The position numbers were made by a program, and so were the translations under genes. A DNA stretch of 64,000 nt from Bradyrhizobium sp. NP1. Lineage in GTDB: Bacteria; Pseudomonadota; Alphaproteobacteria; Rhizobiales; Xanthobacteraceae. Location: the NCBI RefSeq assembly GCF_030378205.1, contig NZ_CP127385.1, forward strand, positions 4,566,001 to 4,630,000, in the 5' to 3' direction. Positions 1 to 8,849 of this stretch are shown here, one piece after another. The notes beneath the pieces were generated by a model. It was not told the DNA's origin, made no database searches, and saw only the letters and a program-made list of their open reading frames with translations. The number at the start of each line of letters is the position of its first letter. Within the stretch, counting starts at the first letter, position 1.

Positions 1-485
1 AGCATCAAGAGCTTCGGGTCGCTCATCAAGGCCCGGCCGACCGCGAGCATCTGCCGTTCGCCGCCCGACATGGTGCCGGCGCGCTGCTTGCGCCGCTCCT
101 TCAACTGCGGAAAGACTCCGTATACGCGCTCCAGCAGCGCCGCGGCGCGCGCCTTGTCGCGCAGCGGCGTGGCGCCGAGCAGCAGATTGTTCTCCACGCT
201 CTGCTGCACGAACAGCCGCCAGCCTTCCGGCGACAGCGCGAGCCCCTTGCGCACGATCGCAAAGGCGCTCTGCCCCGCGATGGCCTCGCCGCGAAAGCTG
301 ATCGAGCCCGAGTGCACCGGGATCAGCCCGGCGATGGCGTTGAGCGTCGTGGTCTTGCCGCCGCCGTTGGAGCCGAGCAGCGCCACCACGCTGCCCTCGG
401 GCACCTCCAGCGACACGTCGGACACGCCAATCAGGTCGCCGTAGCGCACCTCCAGATGCTCGATCCTGAGCAGCGGTCCGGTCAT
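1..485 (-). CDS. livF: Branched-chain amino acid ABC transporter ATPase LivF (partial)
   Basis: The second ATPase of a Liv-type (HAAT family) importer. It hydrolyses ATP at the cytoplasmic face of the LivH/LivM permease pair. Reading the minus strand from the ATG at 485 gives MTGPLLRIEHLEV, then a Walker A GSNGGGKTT near residue 36 and the signature MSGGERQ near residue 141. The window ends just as the Walker B strand (PKLLML) begins, so about 161 residues are visible and the C-terminal third is missing. Its ATG overlaps the livG stop by four bases (ATGA), which indicates translational coupling as the last gene of the liv operon. Family assignment is firm; the substrate is inferred. Confidence 0.93.
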   Translation of the reverse strand, partial: MTGPLLRIEHLEVRYGDLIGVSDVSLEVPEGSVVALLGSNGGGKTTTLNAIAGLIPVHSGSISFRGEAIAGQSAFAIVRKGLALSPEGWRLFVQQSVENNLLLGATPLRDKARAAALLERVYGVFPQLKERRKQRAGTMSGGERQMLAVGRALMSDPKLLM

Positions 486-1264
486 GGTTCGTCCGCTCGT
501 GGCTCGGGGACGCCCATCAGCTCGATCGGGGTGTGGCCGGCGGCAGCCTTGGCGGCGCGCGTGCCGAGATAGGCGGCGATCACGGCGGGGTTGCTGGTGA
601 CCTCACGCGGGGTGCCGCGCGCGATCTCGCGGCCCTGGTGGAACACCACGACCCGGCTCGCCAGCGACATGATCACTTCCATGATGTGCTCGACGATCAC
701 GAGCGTGATGCCGGAGCGGTGGATATCGCGCACCAGTTCGATCGCAAGCTGCACCTCGCGCTGGGTCAGCCCGGCCATGGCCTCGTCGAGCAGCAGGACC
801 TTCGGTTCGGTCGCAAGCGCGCGCGCAATCTCCAGCCGCTTGCGGCCCGGCGTGCCGAGCGAGCGTGCCGGCGCATCCGCAAGGCGCGCCATGCCGACGC
901 GCGCCAGCACCGCGCGCGCCTTTGCCTCCGCCTCCGCGCGATGCGACGTGCGCAGGAAGGCGCCGATCATCACGTTCTCCTTGACCGACATGCCCTCGAA
1001 GGTCAGCGGCACCTGGAAGGTACGCGCGAGCCCGAGGGCTGCGCGCGCTTCCGGCGAGAGCGCCGTGATGTCGTGGCCGTCGAACCGCACGGTGCCGGAG
1101 GTCGAGGCGAGATCGCCGGTCAGGCAGTTGAAGAAGGTGGATTTTCCGGCGCCGTTCGGCCCGATCAGGCCGAGGATGTCGCCCTGCTCCAGCGTGACGC
1201 TTGCGGAATCGACCGCCTTGAAGCTGCCGAACGCCTTGGTGATGCCGCGTGCCTCAAGCAGCAT
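482..1264 (-). CDS. livG: Branched-chain amino acid ABC transporter ATPase LivG
   Basis: First nucleotide-binding subunit of the Liv importer, 260 aa. It has Walker A GPNGAGKST at about residues 35-43 and Walker B VLLLDEAMAGL near residue 180. The signature is the LivG-like LGTPGRKRLE rather than a strict LSGGQ, which is usual for this subfamily. The C-terminal tail after GTRAAKAAAGH extends slightly past the typical LivG end. Its start lies within the last 11 bases of livM and its stop overlaps the livF start, so livM-livG-livF are translated as a coupled unit. The substrate is probably branched-chain amino acids or related carboxylates, since Liv paralogues in rhizobia transport varied acids. 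Confidence 0.93.
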   Translation of the reverse strand: MLLEARGITKAFGSFKAVDSASVTLEQGDILGLIGPNGAGKSTFFNCLTGDLASTSGTVRFDGHDITALSPEARAALGLARTFQVPLTFEGMSVKENVMIGAFLRTSHRAEAEAKARAVLARVGMARLADAPARSLGTPGRKRLEIARALATEPKVLLLDEAMAGLTQREVQLAIELVRDIHRSGITLVIVEHIMEVIMSLASRVVVFHQGREIARGTPREVTSNPAVIAAYLGTRAAKAAAGHTPIELMGVPEPRADEP

Positions 1265-2240
1265 GGCCGGCTCCCGCCTCGCCTTCCGGCGCCTTGCGGC
1301 GCTTCTCGAGCAACTGCCTGATCAGCGTCAGAATGCCGCCCGGCTGGAAGCGCGCGATCAGGACGATGATCGCGCCATAGACCACGAAGGTGAGCCCGGC
1401 TCCCTTGCCGCCGAGCAGGCTGTTGGAGATTTCTTCCAGCGGCACCAGGATCGCGGCGCCAACCAGCGGCCCGAACAGGAGGCCGGCCCCGCCGAGCGCC
1501 GCCATGATCAGCATCTTCACCGAGATCAGGATGCCGAGCCCCGACTCCGGGTCGACGAAGCCGAACATCATCGCATAGAGCGCACCGGCAATGCTGGTGA
1601 GCCCCGCGCTCAGCATGAAGGCGTAGAGCTTGGTGCGGCTTGCGGGCGCGCCGAGCGAGCGCGCGGCGCGTTCGGAGTCCTTGATGGCGCGCAGGTAGAA
1701 GCCGATCCGGCTGTTGGTCATCCACCAGGTGATCGCGAGCGTGATGAGGAGGATCGCCAGAAACAGATAGTAGTAAGGCAGCGCCGAGATGAAGGAGAGA
1801 TCGAAGACGTTGCGCGGCACCGGCGGGCCGCTGAGGCCCACCGCCGCCCCGAGATAGGTGGTGTTGGTGACGATGAGGCGCGCAAGCTCGGCGACCGCGA
1901 TGGTTGCCATGCTGAAATAATGGCCGGACAGCCGCAGCGTCGGCACGCCGATCACGGCCGCGATCGCGACGCTGAACACGATGCCGGCGGGAATGCCGAC
2001 CAGCGGCGACAGCGCGAAATGGGTGTAGGCGCCCATCGCGGCATAGGCGCCGCAGCCGAAGAACACGACATGGCCGACCGAGACCTGTCCGGCATAGCCG
2101 CCGATGATGTTCCAGGCCGAAGCCGCGATGGCATAGAGCAGCACCAGCGCGCCGAGACGCTGCTGGAACGGGGTCGAGAACAGCAGCGGATAGGCGATCA
2201 CCAGCGCAAGCCCGACGGAAAGCCAGACGAGCCGCCGCAT
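1254..2240 (-). CDS. livM: Branched-chain amino acid ABC transporter permease LivM
   Basis: Inner-membrane permease, 328 aa, about 9 hydrophobic segments. The start MRRLVWLSVGLAL is chosen because its ATG (2240-2238) shares one base with the livH stop. The open frame runs further upstream only because it is antisense-like noise inside livH. The middle carries LivM-type blocks such as GGYAGQVSVGHVVFFG and LRAIKDSERAARSLG, the EAA-like coupling region that contacts the ATPases. It partners LivH at the membrane. Confidence 0.93.
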   Translation of the reverse strand: MRRLVWLSVGLALVIAYPLLFSTPFQQRLGALVLLYAIAASAWNIIGGYAGQVSVGHVVFFGCGAYAAMGAYTHFALSPLVGIPAGIVFSVAIAAVIGVPTLRLSGHYFSMATIAVAELARLIVTNTTYLGAAVGLSGPPVPRNVFDLSFISALPYYYLFLAILLITLAITWWMTNSRIGFYLRAIKDSERAARSLGAPASRTKLYAFMLSAGLTSIAGALYAMMFGFVDPESGLGILISVKMLIMAALGGAGLLFGPLVGAAILVPLEEISNSLLGGKGAGLTFVVYGAIIVLIARFQPGGILTLIRQLLEKRRKAPEGEAGAGHAA

Positions 2241-3103
2241 CACATCTTGCCCATCAGGCCCTGCGGCCGGAACCAGAGGAAACCGAGGAACAGCGTGTAG
2301 ACCACGATGTCCTTGTAGACCGCACCGATCAGATAGGCCGACAGCGACTCGATCACGCCGATCAGGAGACCCGCGACCAGCGCGCCGGGCACGCTGCCGA
2401 AGCCGCCGAGCGACACCGTGACGAAGGCAACGATGGCGAGCGTCTCGCCGACCGTCGGCACGATGTAGAAGAAGGTCGCGATCAGCGCGCCGGCGAGCCC
2501 CGTGGCGCCGGCGGCGATCGCCCAGGCCACGGCCTGCATGCTGTCGGGGCGGATGCCCATCAGCTGCGCGGCGGTGGAATCCTCCGCGACCGCCAGCATC
2601 TTGGAGCCGAGCGAGGTGCGGGTCAGAAGCCAGTGCAGGCCGAGCGTCACGGCGAGTGCGACCACGCCCGCGAGCAGCCGCGAAGCCTGGATGCGGATGC
2701 CGAACAGGTCGAGCGTGCCGCCGACCAGGTTTTCCGGCAGCGTCAGAAAGTTTGCGCCGAACCACCAGAACACCGAGTAGCGCAGCAGCAACGCCAGCCC
2801 GAAGGTGCCGAGGATCTGCGCCAGCATCGGCCCCTTCATGACGTGCCGGATCAGCGCGAAATAGATGAGGACGCCGAGCGTCGCCAGCACCAGCATCGCG
2901 AGCGGCGCGCCGACCAGGGGTCCTGCGCCGAGCAGCGTGTAGACGACATAGGCGACGTACATGCCGAGCATCACAAAATCGCCGTGCGCGAAATTCACGA
3001 CGTTCATCATGCCCCAGACCAGCGTCAGGCCCGAGGAGAACAGCGCGTAGACCGCGCCGAGCAGCAGACCGCCGACAATCACCTGGACAAGAACAAGGGA
3101 CAT
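2240..3103 (-). CDS. livH: Branched-chain amino acid ABC transporter permease LivH
   Basis: Inner-membrane permease, 287 aa, the usual LivH length, with about eight hydrophobic segments. The N-terminus contains the typical YALFSSGLTLVWGMMNVVNF and AHGDFVMLG blocks. The EAA-like loop VAEDSTAAQLMGI lies near residue 170. It is the first permease after the substrate-binding protein gene, with a 76-bp gap that could allow separate expression of the binding protein. Its TGA overlaps the livM ATG by one base. Family assignment is clear from sequence; the transported ligand is not readable. Confidence 0.93.
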   Translation of the reverse strand: MSLVLVQVIVGGLLLGAVYALFSSGLTLVWGMMNVVNFAHGDFVMLGMYVAYVVYTLLGAGPLVGAPLAMLVLATLGVLIYFALIRHVMKGPMLAQILGTFGLALLLRYSVFWWFGANFLTLPENLVGGTLDLFGIRIQASRLLAGVVALAVTLGLHWLLTRTSLGSKMLAVAEDSTAAQLMGIRPDSMQAVAWAIAAGATGLAGALIATFFYIVPTVGETLAIVAFVTVSLGGFGSVPGALVAGLLIGVIESLSAYLIGAVYKDIVVYTLFLGFLWFRPQGLMGKM

Positions 3104-3179
3104 GCGCCGCGTCTGGTTCCGATGTGGCGGGTTTCCTGCAAAGCTTCCTGCAAAAATGCGCGCAATGGCCGCCTAAAGA

Positions 3180-4433
3180 CTACCAGCCCTTGTATGGCGT
3201 GGCCGCCTCCTTGGTGGTCGCGCTCTTCGGCCAGACCGCGACATAGTTCTCGCCATCCTGGAGCTGGATCATGACGCCCGAGGCGAGCGTGTTCTGGCCC
3301 TTCTCGTCGAACTTGACGCCCTTGTAGCCCATCATCAGCTGATCCGGCTTGAGGTCGGTTGCGCGCAGCGCCGCCTGGATCTTGGCCGGATCGGTCGAGC
3401 CCGCGCGGTCGATCGCGTCCGCCAGCACGAAAAGCGCCTGCATCTGCCGCCCGGCGGTGTCGTCCAGATCGTCGCCGCTCTTCTTCTTGTACATCTCGGC
3501 GATGATTGCCGTCGGCGAGCCCGGCGGGCCGACGCTCCAGGACGAGCGGTTGAAGACGCCTTGCGAAATCTTGCCGACCGCCTTGATGAAGGACGGATCG
3601 GAATAGCCGGAATCGTCGCCGATGATCATCGGCGGCTTGTAGTCGAGCGCCTGCATGGTCTTGGCATAGAGGATCGCATCCGACGTATAGGCGACCATGA
3701 TCACGACGTCGGGCTTCTTCTCCTTGAGTTGAAGCACCTGGCTCTGCACGTCGGTGGCATTCACGCCATAGGCGATGTCGAGCGCGATGTTCTGGCCCTT
3801 TTCCTTGAACACGCTGGCGATCACGCTGGAGACCGAGGTGCCGTACTCCGTGTTGTCGTGGACGACGGCGACATTGTCGGTCTTGACGCCAGCCGCTTTC
3901 ATCTGGGCGAGAAAGTCGTAATAGATCCGGGCGAAGTCGGTTGCGACCGGCGTGGTGCGGAAGAACCATTTGAAGCCGCGCTCGGTCAGGTTGGCGGCGA
4001 CCGACTCGCCATTGACGAAGGGAATGCCGTATTTCTCCGCGATCGCGCTCGCGGTGAGCGTGATGCCGGACTGATAGGCGCCGGTGAGCGCGACCACCTT
4101 CTCCTCGGTGACCAGGCGCAGCGCCTGGTTCTGGCCGGTAGCGGGGCTGCCCTGGTTGTCGGCGAACACGACGTCGAGCTTGGCGCCGCCGAGCCCGGCG
4201 AGTCCCGCATTCTTCGCCAGCGGGAAATCGCCAAACTCGGGATGCGCATTGTTGATGATGTCGACCGCGACCTCGATCGCGGCCTTGGCATGGATGCCGG
4301 CGCTCGCCGCATTGCCGCTCAAGGGGAAGATGGCGCCGATCTTGACCGTCTTGTCCTGCGCTGCGGCTTCGCCCGCGAACACAGCCGACATCGCGGCGGC
4401 GCAAAGCAGCCCGATGATATGCCTCAATTTCAT
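3180..4433 (-). CDS. Periplasmic Leu/Ile/Val-type substrate-binding protein
   Basis: Type I periplasmic binding protein that delivers ligand to LivHM, 417 aa. The start at 4433 gives a classical Sec signal peptide (MKLRHIIGLLCAAAMSAVFA, cleavage after GEAAA). The open frame extends further upstream but that part has no signal-peptide character. The mature domain starts with TVKIGAIFPLSGNAAS, the hallmark of the LivJ/Peripla_BP_6 family. It is the first gene of the liv operon. LivJ paralogues in rhizobia bind aromatic acids, amides or amino acids, so no ligand is assigned. No clear operator was seen upstream. Confidence 0.9.
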   Translation of the reverse strand: MKLRHIIGLLCAAAMSAVFAGEAAAQDKTVKIGAIFPLSGNAASAGIHAKAAIEVAVDIINNAHPEFGDFPLAKNAGLAGLGGAKLDVVFADNQGSPATGQNQALRLVTEEKVVALTGAYQSGITLTASAIAEKYGIPFVNGESVAANLTERGFKWFFRTTPVATDFARIYYDFLAQMKAAGVKTDNVAVVHDNTEYGTSVSSVIASVFKEKGQNIALDIAYGVNATDVQSQVLQLKEKKPDVVIMVAYTSDAILYAKTMQALDYKPPMIIGDDSGYSDPSFIKAVGKISQGVFNRSSWSVGPPGSPTAIIAEMYKKKSGDDLDDTAGRQMQALFVLADAIDRAGSTDPAKIQAALRATDLKPDQLMMGYKGVKFDEKGQNTLASGVMIQLQDGENYVAVWPKSATTKEAATPYKGW

Positions 4434-5383
4434 CTGACAGTCTCCGAGAACGACCCACCCGTTGCCAGGCTTTTGACAGCCGGGATACGCGCGAGCCGTG
4501 TCGGCCCTGCCGCTCCCCCCTCTTGTTGGCCATTCAGCATTGCATGGTCGATTGGCATCGGCAAGTTGCGGCCGCCAGTCGCCGCTCGCGCGATCGCTAG
4601 ATACTTTGTCGATCAGCGGCGCTGCCTCGCGTGCAGGCAGCATGCCGCTCAGCGCCACGACGCAGGCGGGCGCAACGCGCGGGCCGATGGCGCATTCCGG
4701 ATTTTCGAAGGCGGTCTCGGCGTGCCGCGGGCTTTCGCCACGAAGGCAACGACCCCAAATCCAAGCGAAAGCCGCCGGGGCCACAGCGCTGCAGCACGCT
4801 TGCCAAGCCCGCCATCAAGCGGGTAGAACGGCGCCACCACGAGGCCTTGGCGAATTGCTGTCACCGCATCGCGGGGCCCTGCCGGACGGTTCACTAAATA
4901 GTTGAATTTGTTCGGAAATTCCTTGGGGAATGGTGTAACGGTAGCACAACAGCTTTCGGGCTAAACCATTGAAATCTCTCATCCGGTTTTGCAATCCCAT
5001 TCCATTTTGATCCGGCTGTTTCCGGGCATTTCTGAGCTGTTTGGAAAACTCGCTGCGCGAGGGAATCGACCGGCTGATCAAGTGCAAGAAAGCTCGGTGC
5101 GAGGCCGCCCTACCCTGAAACTGCCCCAACCCTTGATCGCAGAAGTCGGGATTCGAGAAGCCAACCTTCTGCAAGAACTCTATCCTTCTCCGGGTCGAGC
5201 ACCCGCGCGGCGAGCGGAATGCCGGCCCTGTTATTCCTGGGGCAGCCGGAGGAAAAACCGCGGCTCTCTAGCGCGCGCCTTGACGGGCTATGACGCAGTA
5301 GCGGTTGGCCTCTTCGGGAGCTCGGACTGGACCTACAGCCGGCCAACAAGAACTCACTACGCTTATTCGGGAGGTGGCGGCAG
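4434..5383. other. Intergenic region between liv operon and DUF2971 gene
   Basis: About 950 bases without a convincing gene. Several short open frames exist on both strands, but none has protein-like composition or a good ribosome-binding site. The only structured element seen is the tRNA-like fragment at 4924-5004, reported separately. The livJ promoter should lie in the left part of this stretch (minus strand), but no clean -35/-10 pair could be picked by eye. Confidence 0.5.
4924..5004 (+). tRNA. tRNA-like fragment, probably a degenerate tRNA 5' half
   Basis: The run TGGGGAATGGTGTAACGGTA at 4924 is a textbook tRNA start: acceptor strand, TG at positions 8-9, D-stem GTGT/GCAC with an AACGGTA loop, as in Gln-type tRNAs. 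After it the anticodon arm does not fold. A distorted T-arm (GGTTTTGCAATCC, resembling GGTTCGAATCC with two extra bases) follows, and GGAATGG at 4927-4933 can pair with CCATTCC at 4997-5003. I read it as a decayed or chimeric tRNA next to an integrase-bearing element. It is not called as functional and no anticodon is assigned. Confidence 0.3.
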
Positions 5384-6352
5384 CTACAGCGCGATCGCCG
5401 ATCTGCAGATCGGGATGTCCTCCGGGTAGCCAACATCCTTGAGCAAGGTTGCGACCATCGCTTCCGCCTTAGGGGGCGCCAACGGTCCAACGAGTATTTC
5501 CTTGATGCTGCCAGGCTCCTTCAGCGGAAGGTCCGCCTCGACGTAGTCCTTGTCTCGGAACGACTTGCGGATGTCATCGAACTTGCCCGGGACGTTCATG
5601 ATAACGTATCGAGCCTCACGTTCATTTTCGTATTGGAGATGCTTTGCCGTCAGGCAGTTCCACACTAGTTGCGACGCAATGACTTCCTTTTCCATAGCGT
5701 TTAGAAATTGGATCAACAGTTCTTTGTCCCTGGGCATTTCAATATTGGCCTTGCCGTATCGGCTGGTAATGTCGGCCGCTTTCTCCATAACAAGCCTGTG
5801 GCGCGCCCTCGTTGCCTCGTCACCGTAGATTACGCGGCCGACGTGGAGATTCTCACTCGCCTTGTCGCTCAGCGTGTCCTTGTCCGGCTGCAGCAATGAC
5901 GGCGCGAACCCGATTGCGAAGCCGAGCCCTTTAGCACCATATTCCAACCACTGCTGACGATCGTCGCGGTGCCTGCTCAGGCTGAACATGTAGAACTCGA
6001 ACGCGTCCACGATAGAGTTCACCTCCAGCATATCGTCCAAGCCGGTGCAGACGCTGCGCTCGAACGGGTCGTTAGACCAACCGACCGACCTCTTCACCTC
6101 GCGCGCAATCTGCAAGGAGTATTCGAACTCGGTCTTGTCGCGCTGGTGCAGATGTCGGAAACACCAAATCTGCTGCTTGCTCAATATCCCGAGTAGGGCC
6201 TCCTCGTTCGTATAGTGGTAAAGAGGCCCTGTTGGCGTGCTTTCGTTCTGCTCAACGAGCAGTTGCCGTTGGGACCATGCGCCGAATTCTTCCAGCGCTG
6301 CACGGAGCTCGGCTGGCAGGTGGTCATGCCGATTATCGAAAGTGTCGGTCAT
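5384..6352 (-). CDS. DUF2971 domain protein
   Basis: A 322-aa cytoplasmic protein of unknown function. The N-terminal third carries the DUF2971 signature LYHYTNEEALLGILSKQQ, followed by FRHLHQRDKTEFEY, with the conserved His-Tyr and Asp-x-x-Glu positions of that family. No signal peptide or membrane segment is visible. Codon use is less GC-biased than the flanking liv operon, which fits accessory DNA. It stands alone on the minus strand between a tRNA-like fragment and an integrase. DUF2971 genes are often found in accessory islands; no biochemical role is claimed. Confidence 0.75.
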   Translation of the reverse strand: MTDTFDNRHDHLPAELRAALEEFGAWSQRQLLVEQNESTPTGPLYHYTNEEALLGILSKQQIWCFRHLHQRDKTEFEYSLQIAREVKRSVGWSNDPFERSVCTGLDDMLEVNSIVDAFEFYMFSLSRHRDDRQQWLEYGAKGLGFAIGFAPSLLQPDKDTLSDKASENLHVGRVIYGDEATRARHRLVMEKAADITSRYGKANIEMPRDKELLIQFLNAMEKEVIASQLVWNCLTAKHLQYENEREARYVIMNVPGKFDDIRKSFRDKDYVEADLPLKEPGSIKEILVGPLAPPKAEAMVATLLKDVGYPEDIPICRSAIAL

Positions 6353-6980
6353 CCAATTCTATGTATCACGGGAATCGTCCAAAAAAGGGGATGGAGCGCA
6401 CAAAGCCACTGCTGATCGCCACGAGATCGATGTGGCTCAGCGGCGGGGGCGCACAAATGGGCCTGAGCGGACAAGTTTCATAGGGAGATCTCAGAGGACT
6501 GACTTTCAGCCGGTCACTACCACTGCACCCGCGCTTACCCGCTTTGCCAATCAAAACTGGGAGCGCCGAAGTGACGACCGATATCAAGCCTGTCTGGAAG
6601 AAAGAATTGCCTCGACTCGTGCTCAGCGAACGCAAGTACAAGAAAGCGCCAACGGCGAGACCGTAGTTACCTTCTGAAGTCGCCGTTCAGTTTCGAGATC
6701 GCGACGATATCGGAGGGCGCCTCTGCACGCTCGGCCATGGACATGCATTGCCGTGCGTCCCTCTGCAACTGCAACTCAGCTTCTTACTTTCAGAAGTGAG
6801 CGCACGACCTCAGCGACGCAGGATCGACCTTTGGGGCTTGGCCGTCCGTCAAATTCTATCCAGCGACGGCCATCGTCAGCTAGCGTCGGTCAGTCCAGTC
6901 CATCATGGGTGCCACAGAAAAACGATAATCTTGCGATTCCAATGATTTACCCTACACTCTCAATGGGATGAAAGAAGAAC
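6353..6980. other. Intergenic region upstream of integrase
   Basis: About 630 bases of mixed base composition between the divergent DUF2971 and integrase genes. Short open frames are present on both strands but none is recognisable. The 3' end (from about 6935) is AT-richer and probably holds the integrase promoter, just before the GTGCACAC repeats. Confidence 0.4.
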
Positions 6981-7073
6981 GTGTGCACTCCAAACTAGAC
7001 GAGGTTGCACACGTTTGTACCCGTTTTGACCTCTCGGTGCACACATAGTGCACACGAAAGCCGGAGTGCACAC
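6981..7073 (+). repeat. Five GTGCACAC-type repeats in front of the integrase
   Basis: Copies: GTGTGCAC (inverted) at 6981-6988, TTGCACAC at 7005-7012, GTGCACAC at 7037-7044, 7048-7055 and 7066-7073. The last ends three bases before the integrase GTG start at 7076. The cluster covers the expected promoter and leader. Likely roles are an operator for the integrase gene or arm-type binding sites; the sequence alone cannot decide. Spacing is irregular and there are no unique spacers of constant length, so it is not a CRISPR array. Confidence 0.6.
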
Positions 7074-7075
7074 GC

Positions 7076-8170
7076 GTGGCGACCTTCACTCAGTTGGCAT
7101 CGGGAAACTGGCGCGTCCAGGTCCGCCGCAAGACCCGTTATGTGGCCGAGACGTTCCGACGACGCAAGGACGGAGAAGAATGGGCGCTCGAAATGGAGCG
7201 CAATATCGACCGTAACGGCTCCTCCAAGCCCCGGGCCCTGCGCAACGTCCGGACGTTCGGCGACCTGATTGATCTCCACGACAACGATATGCGGGAGGTC
7301 GGCAAGCCCCCTCGCCGTTCGAAGGCCGCGGTCATGGAAGCCCTCAAGGACGAGCTGGGGACAGTAAAGCTGCCTCGGCTAGATCGTGAGCGATTGATCG
7401 AATTTGGAAGGAAGCGCGCGAAACAAGGCGCCGGTCCCGCAACGCTAGCGATCGACTTGTCTTTCATTCGGACGATCGTTTCGCACGCAGCCGCCGTTCA
7501 TGGAGTCGAAGTCTCGGCTGAGGAGGTCCGCTTAGCCCGAATTGCGTTGAAACACCTCGACCTTGTGGGTAGAGGCGTCGAACGCGACCGCCGACCGACA
7601 CAAGACGAAATCGATGAGCTCATCGACTATTTTGAAACCAATCCACGCCAAGTGATCCCAATGGGTCGCATCGTCCGCTATGCAATCGCGACGACAATGC
7701 GTCAGGAAGAGATATGTCTACCGCAGTGGCCTGACGTCGATACGAAGAAGCGGCTCGTTTTACTTCGCGACCGAAAGGATCCGCGACACAAAATCGGCAA
7801 CCATCAAAAGGTCCCGTTACTCAATTTGACGGGATATGATGCATGGGAAATTTTGCTGCAACAGCGGATTATCACCCGAGGTCAAGGGCGACTCTTCCCA
7901 CACAATCATCGATCTGTCAGCGCCGCGTTTACGCGCGCGTGCAATGAATTGAAGATTGACGACCTTCACTTCCATGACCTTCGCCACGAAGGTACAAGTC
8001 GGTTGTTTGAGGCAGGACTCCCCATTGAAAAAGTGGCGCTGGTAACGGGCCACAAAGATTGGCGAATGCTACAGCGCTACACCAATCTAAAGCCTGAAGA
8101 TCTTCACAAATTGCAGAAGGCGTCTCAGCCGTCGCTGGAAGAATTCATTGAGACGCTAGCAGCCTCCTAG
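7076..8170 (+). CDS. Tyrosine recombinase (phage/ICE-type integrase)
   Basis: A 364-aa site-specific recombinase. The N-terminus (about 1-50) looks like an arm/AP2-type DNA-binding domain, with a SAM-like core-binding domain at about 60-165. The catalytic domain carries R209 (TTMRQEE), the HDLRHEG motif with H300 and R303, H326 (TGHKDW) and the nucleophile Y335 (QRYTNL). All catalytic residues are present, so it should be active if expressed. The GTG start at 7076 follows the GTGCACAC repeats directly. It would catalyse integration or excision of the surrounding element; the nearest candidate attachment remnants are the tRNA-like sequence at 4924 and the tRNA-Lys fragment at 54745. Confidence 0.92.
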   Translation: MATFTQLASGNWRVQVRRKTRYVAETFRRRKDGEEWALEMERNIDRNGSSKPRALRNVRTFGDLIDLHDNDMREVGKPPRRSKAAVMEALKDELGTVKLPRLDRERLIEFGRKRAKQGAGPATLAIDLSFIRTIVSHAAAVHGVEVSAEEVRLARIALKHLDLVGRGVERDRRPTQDEIDELIDYFETNPRQVIPMGRIVRYAIATTMRQEEICLPQWPDVDTKKRLVLLRDRKDPRHKIGNHQKVPLLNLTGYDAWEILLQQRIITRGQGRLFPHNHRSVSAAFTRACNELKIDDLHFHDLRHEGTSRLFEAGLPIEKVALVTGHKDWRMLQRYTNLKPEDLHKLQKASQPSLEEFIETLAAS

Positions 8171-8307
8171 AGGTCCGCAACGTTAGCGAGACGGTCGCGA
8201 ACATCCGTCGATCGAATGTTATGGAACAGTCCGACCAACTGATAAGCTTTGTGTAATTTTCTTGTCAGTGGTCCACTGGCTCCGGTTGTGCCGCAGTGAC
8301 TGATCGT

Positions 8308-8830
8308 TCAGCGTAGCGCGTAGAGAGTTTTGCGAGAGTGGTTGCAGCCCGCAAGCGTAAGAAAGGCTATCGCGAGCGTCCTAAAGGTGCGTAGCTCTGC
8401 GTGACCGGCATGCGGCCTCTTCGAGGCCAATGCGCCTGCCTCTGGTGGCGCACGTGACCTTGCCTTCCATGTCCCCATTTCGCGAAACCAGTCTCGCTTT
8501 GTCTTCAGGATGCCCTCGGCAACTTCCGCCCGAAGCGCGGCAATCGCCTCAGCAACATGCGGCAGGGCCTTGCCGTTTAAGCAGGATCCGAATGAGAAGT
8601 CGGTAGCAACTCCGTCGGTCCTCACACATTTCCATGTATCGCTAGTCGACACCAATGCCAACCTTGTCTGAGACTTCTGGATGTCGCTCTCCAGGAGCCA
8701 GCTCGGTGGCGTCCGGTGCGGGGATGCGGCTCCCGACGGGATGCCGGTAGAGCATCTGGCGAAAATGCTCCTCGGCTGCGCCTTATGAGGCGAAACGCAA
8801 TTCGCCGATCTGGACGGAGATTTTCGCCAT
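8308..8830 (-). pseudogene. DUF3223-like protein remnant
   Basis: Starting at the ATG at 8830 the minus strand reads MAKISVQIGELRFAS, then a stop. One frame over it continues EEHFRQMLYRHPVG through the segment VSDKVGIGVD and another stop. A third frame continues with the segment DTWKCVRTDGVATDFSFGS, then about 40 residues of a helical tail. Stitched together this is a recognisable DUF3223-type protein (DG..xDFSf..C core) broken by at least two frame changes. It lies 20 bases downstream of the Rad50-like gene in the same direction. The 3' end is uncertain because the last frame stays open to 8308. Confidence 0.6.
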
Positions 8831-8849
8831 TGCTTCCTTGCAAAATTCC

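Noticed and set aside
591..2300. Long plus-strand open frame over livG/livM
   Set aside because: Mirror of the real minus-strand genes; low-complexity Arg/Ser/Ala-rich translation typical of antisense frames in high-GC DNA.
3561..4826. 421-codon plus-strand frame over the livJ-like gene
   Set aside because: Antisense shadow of a convincing signal-peptide-bearing binding protein.
6981..7073. CRISPR-like repeats
   Set aside because: Units are only 8 bases, spacing varies, one copy is inverted and one starts with T; fits an operator cluster better.
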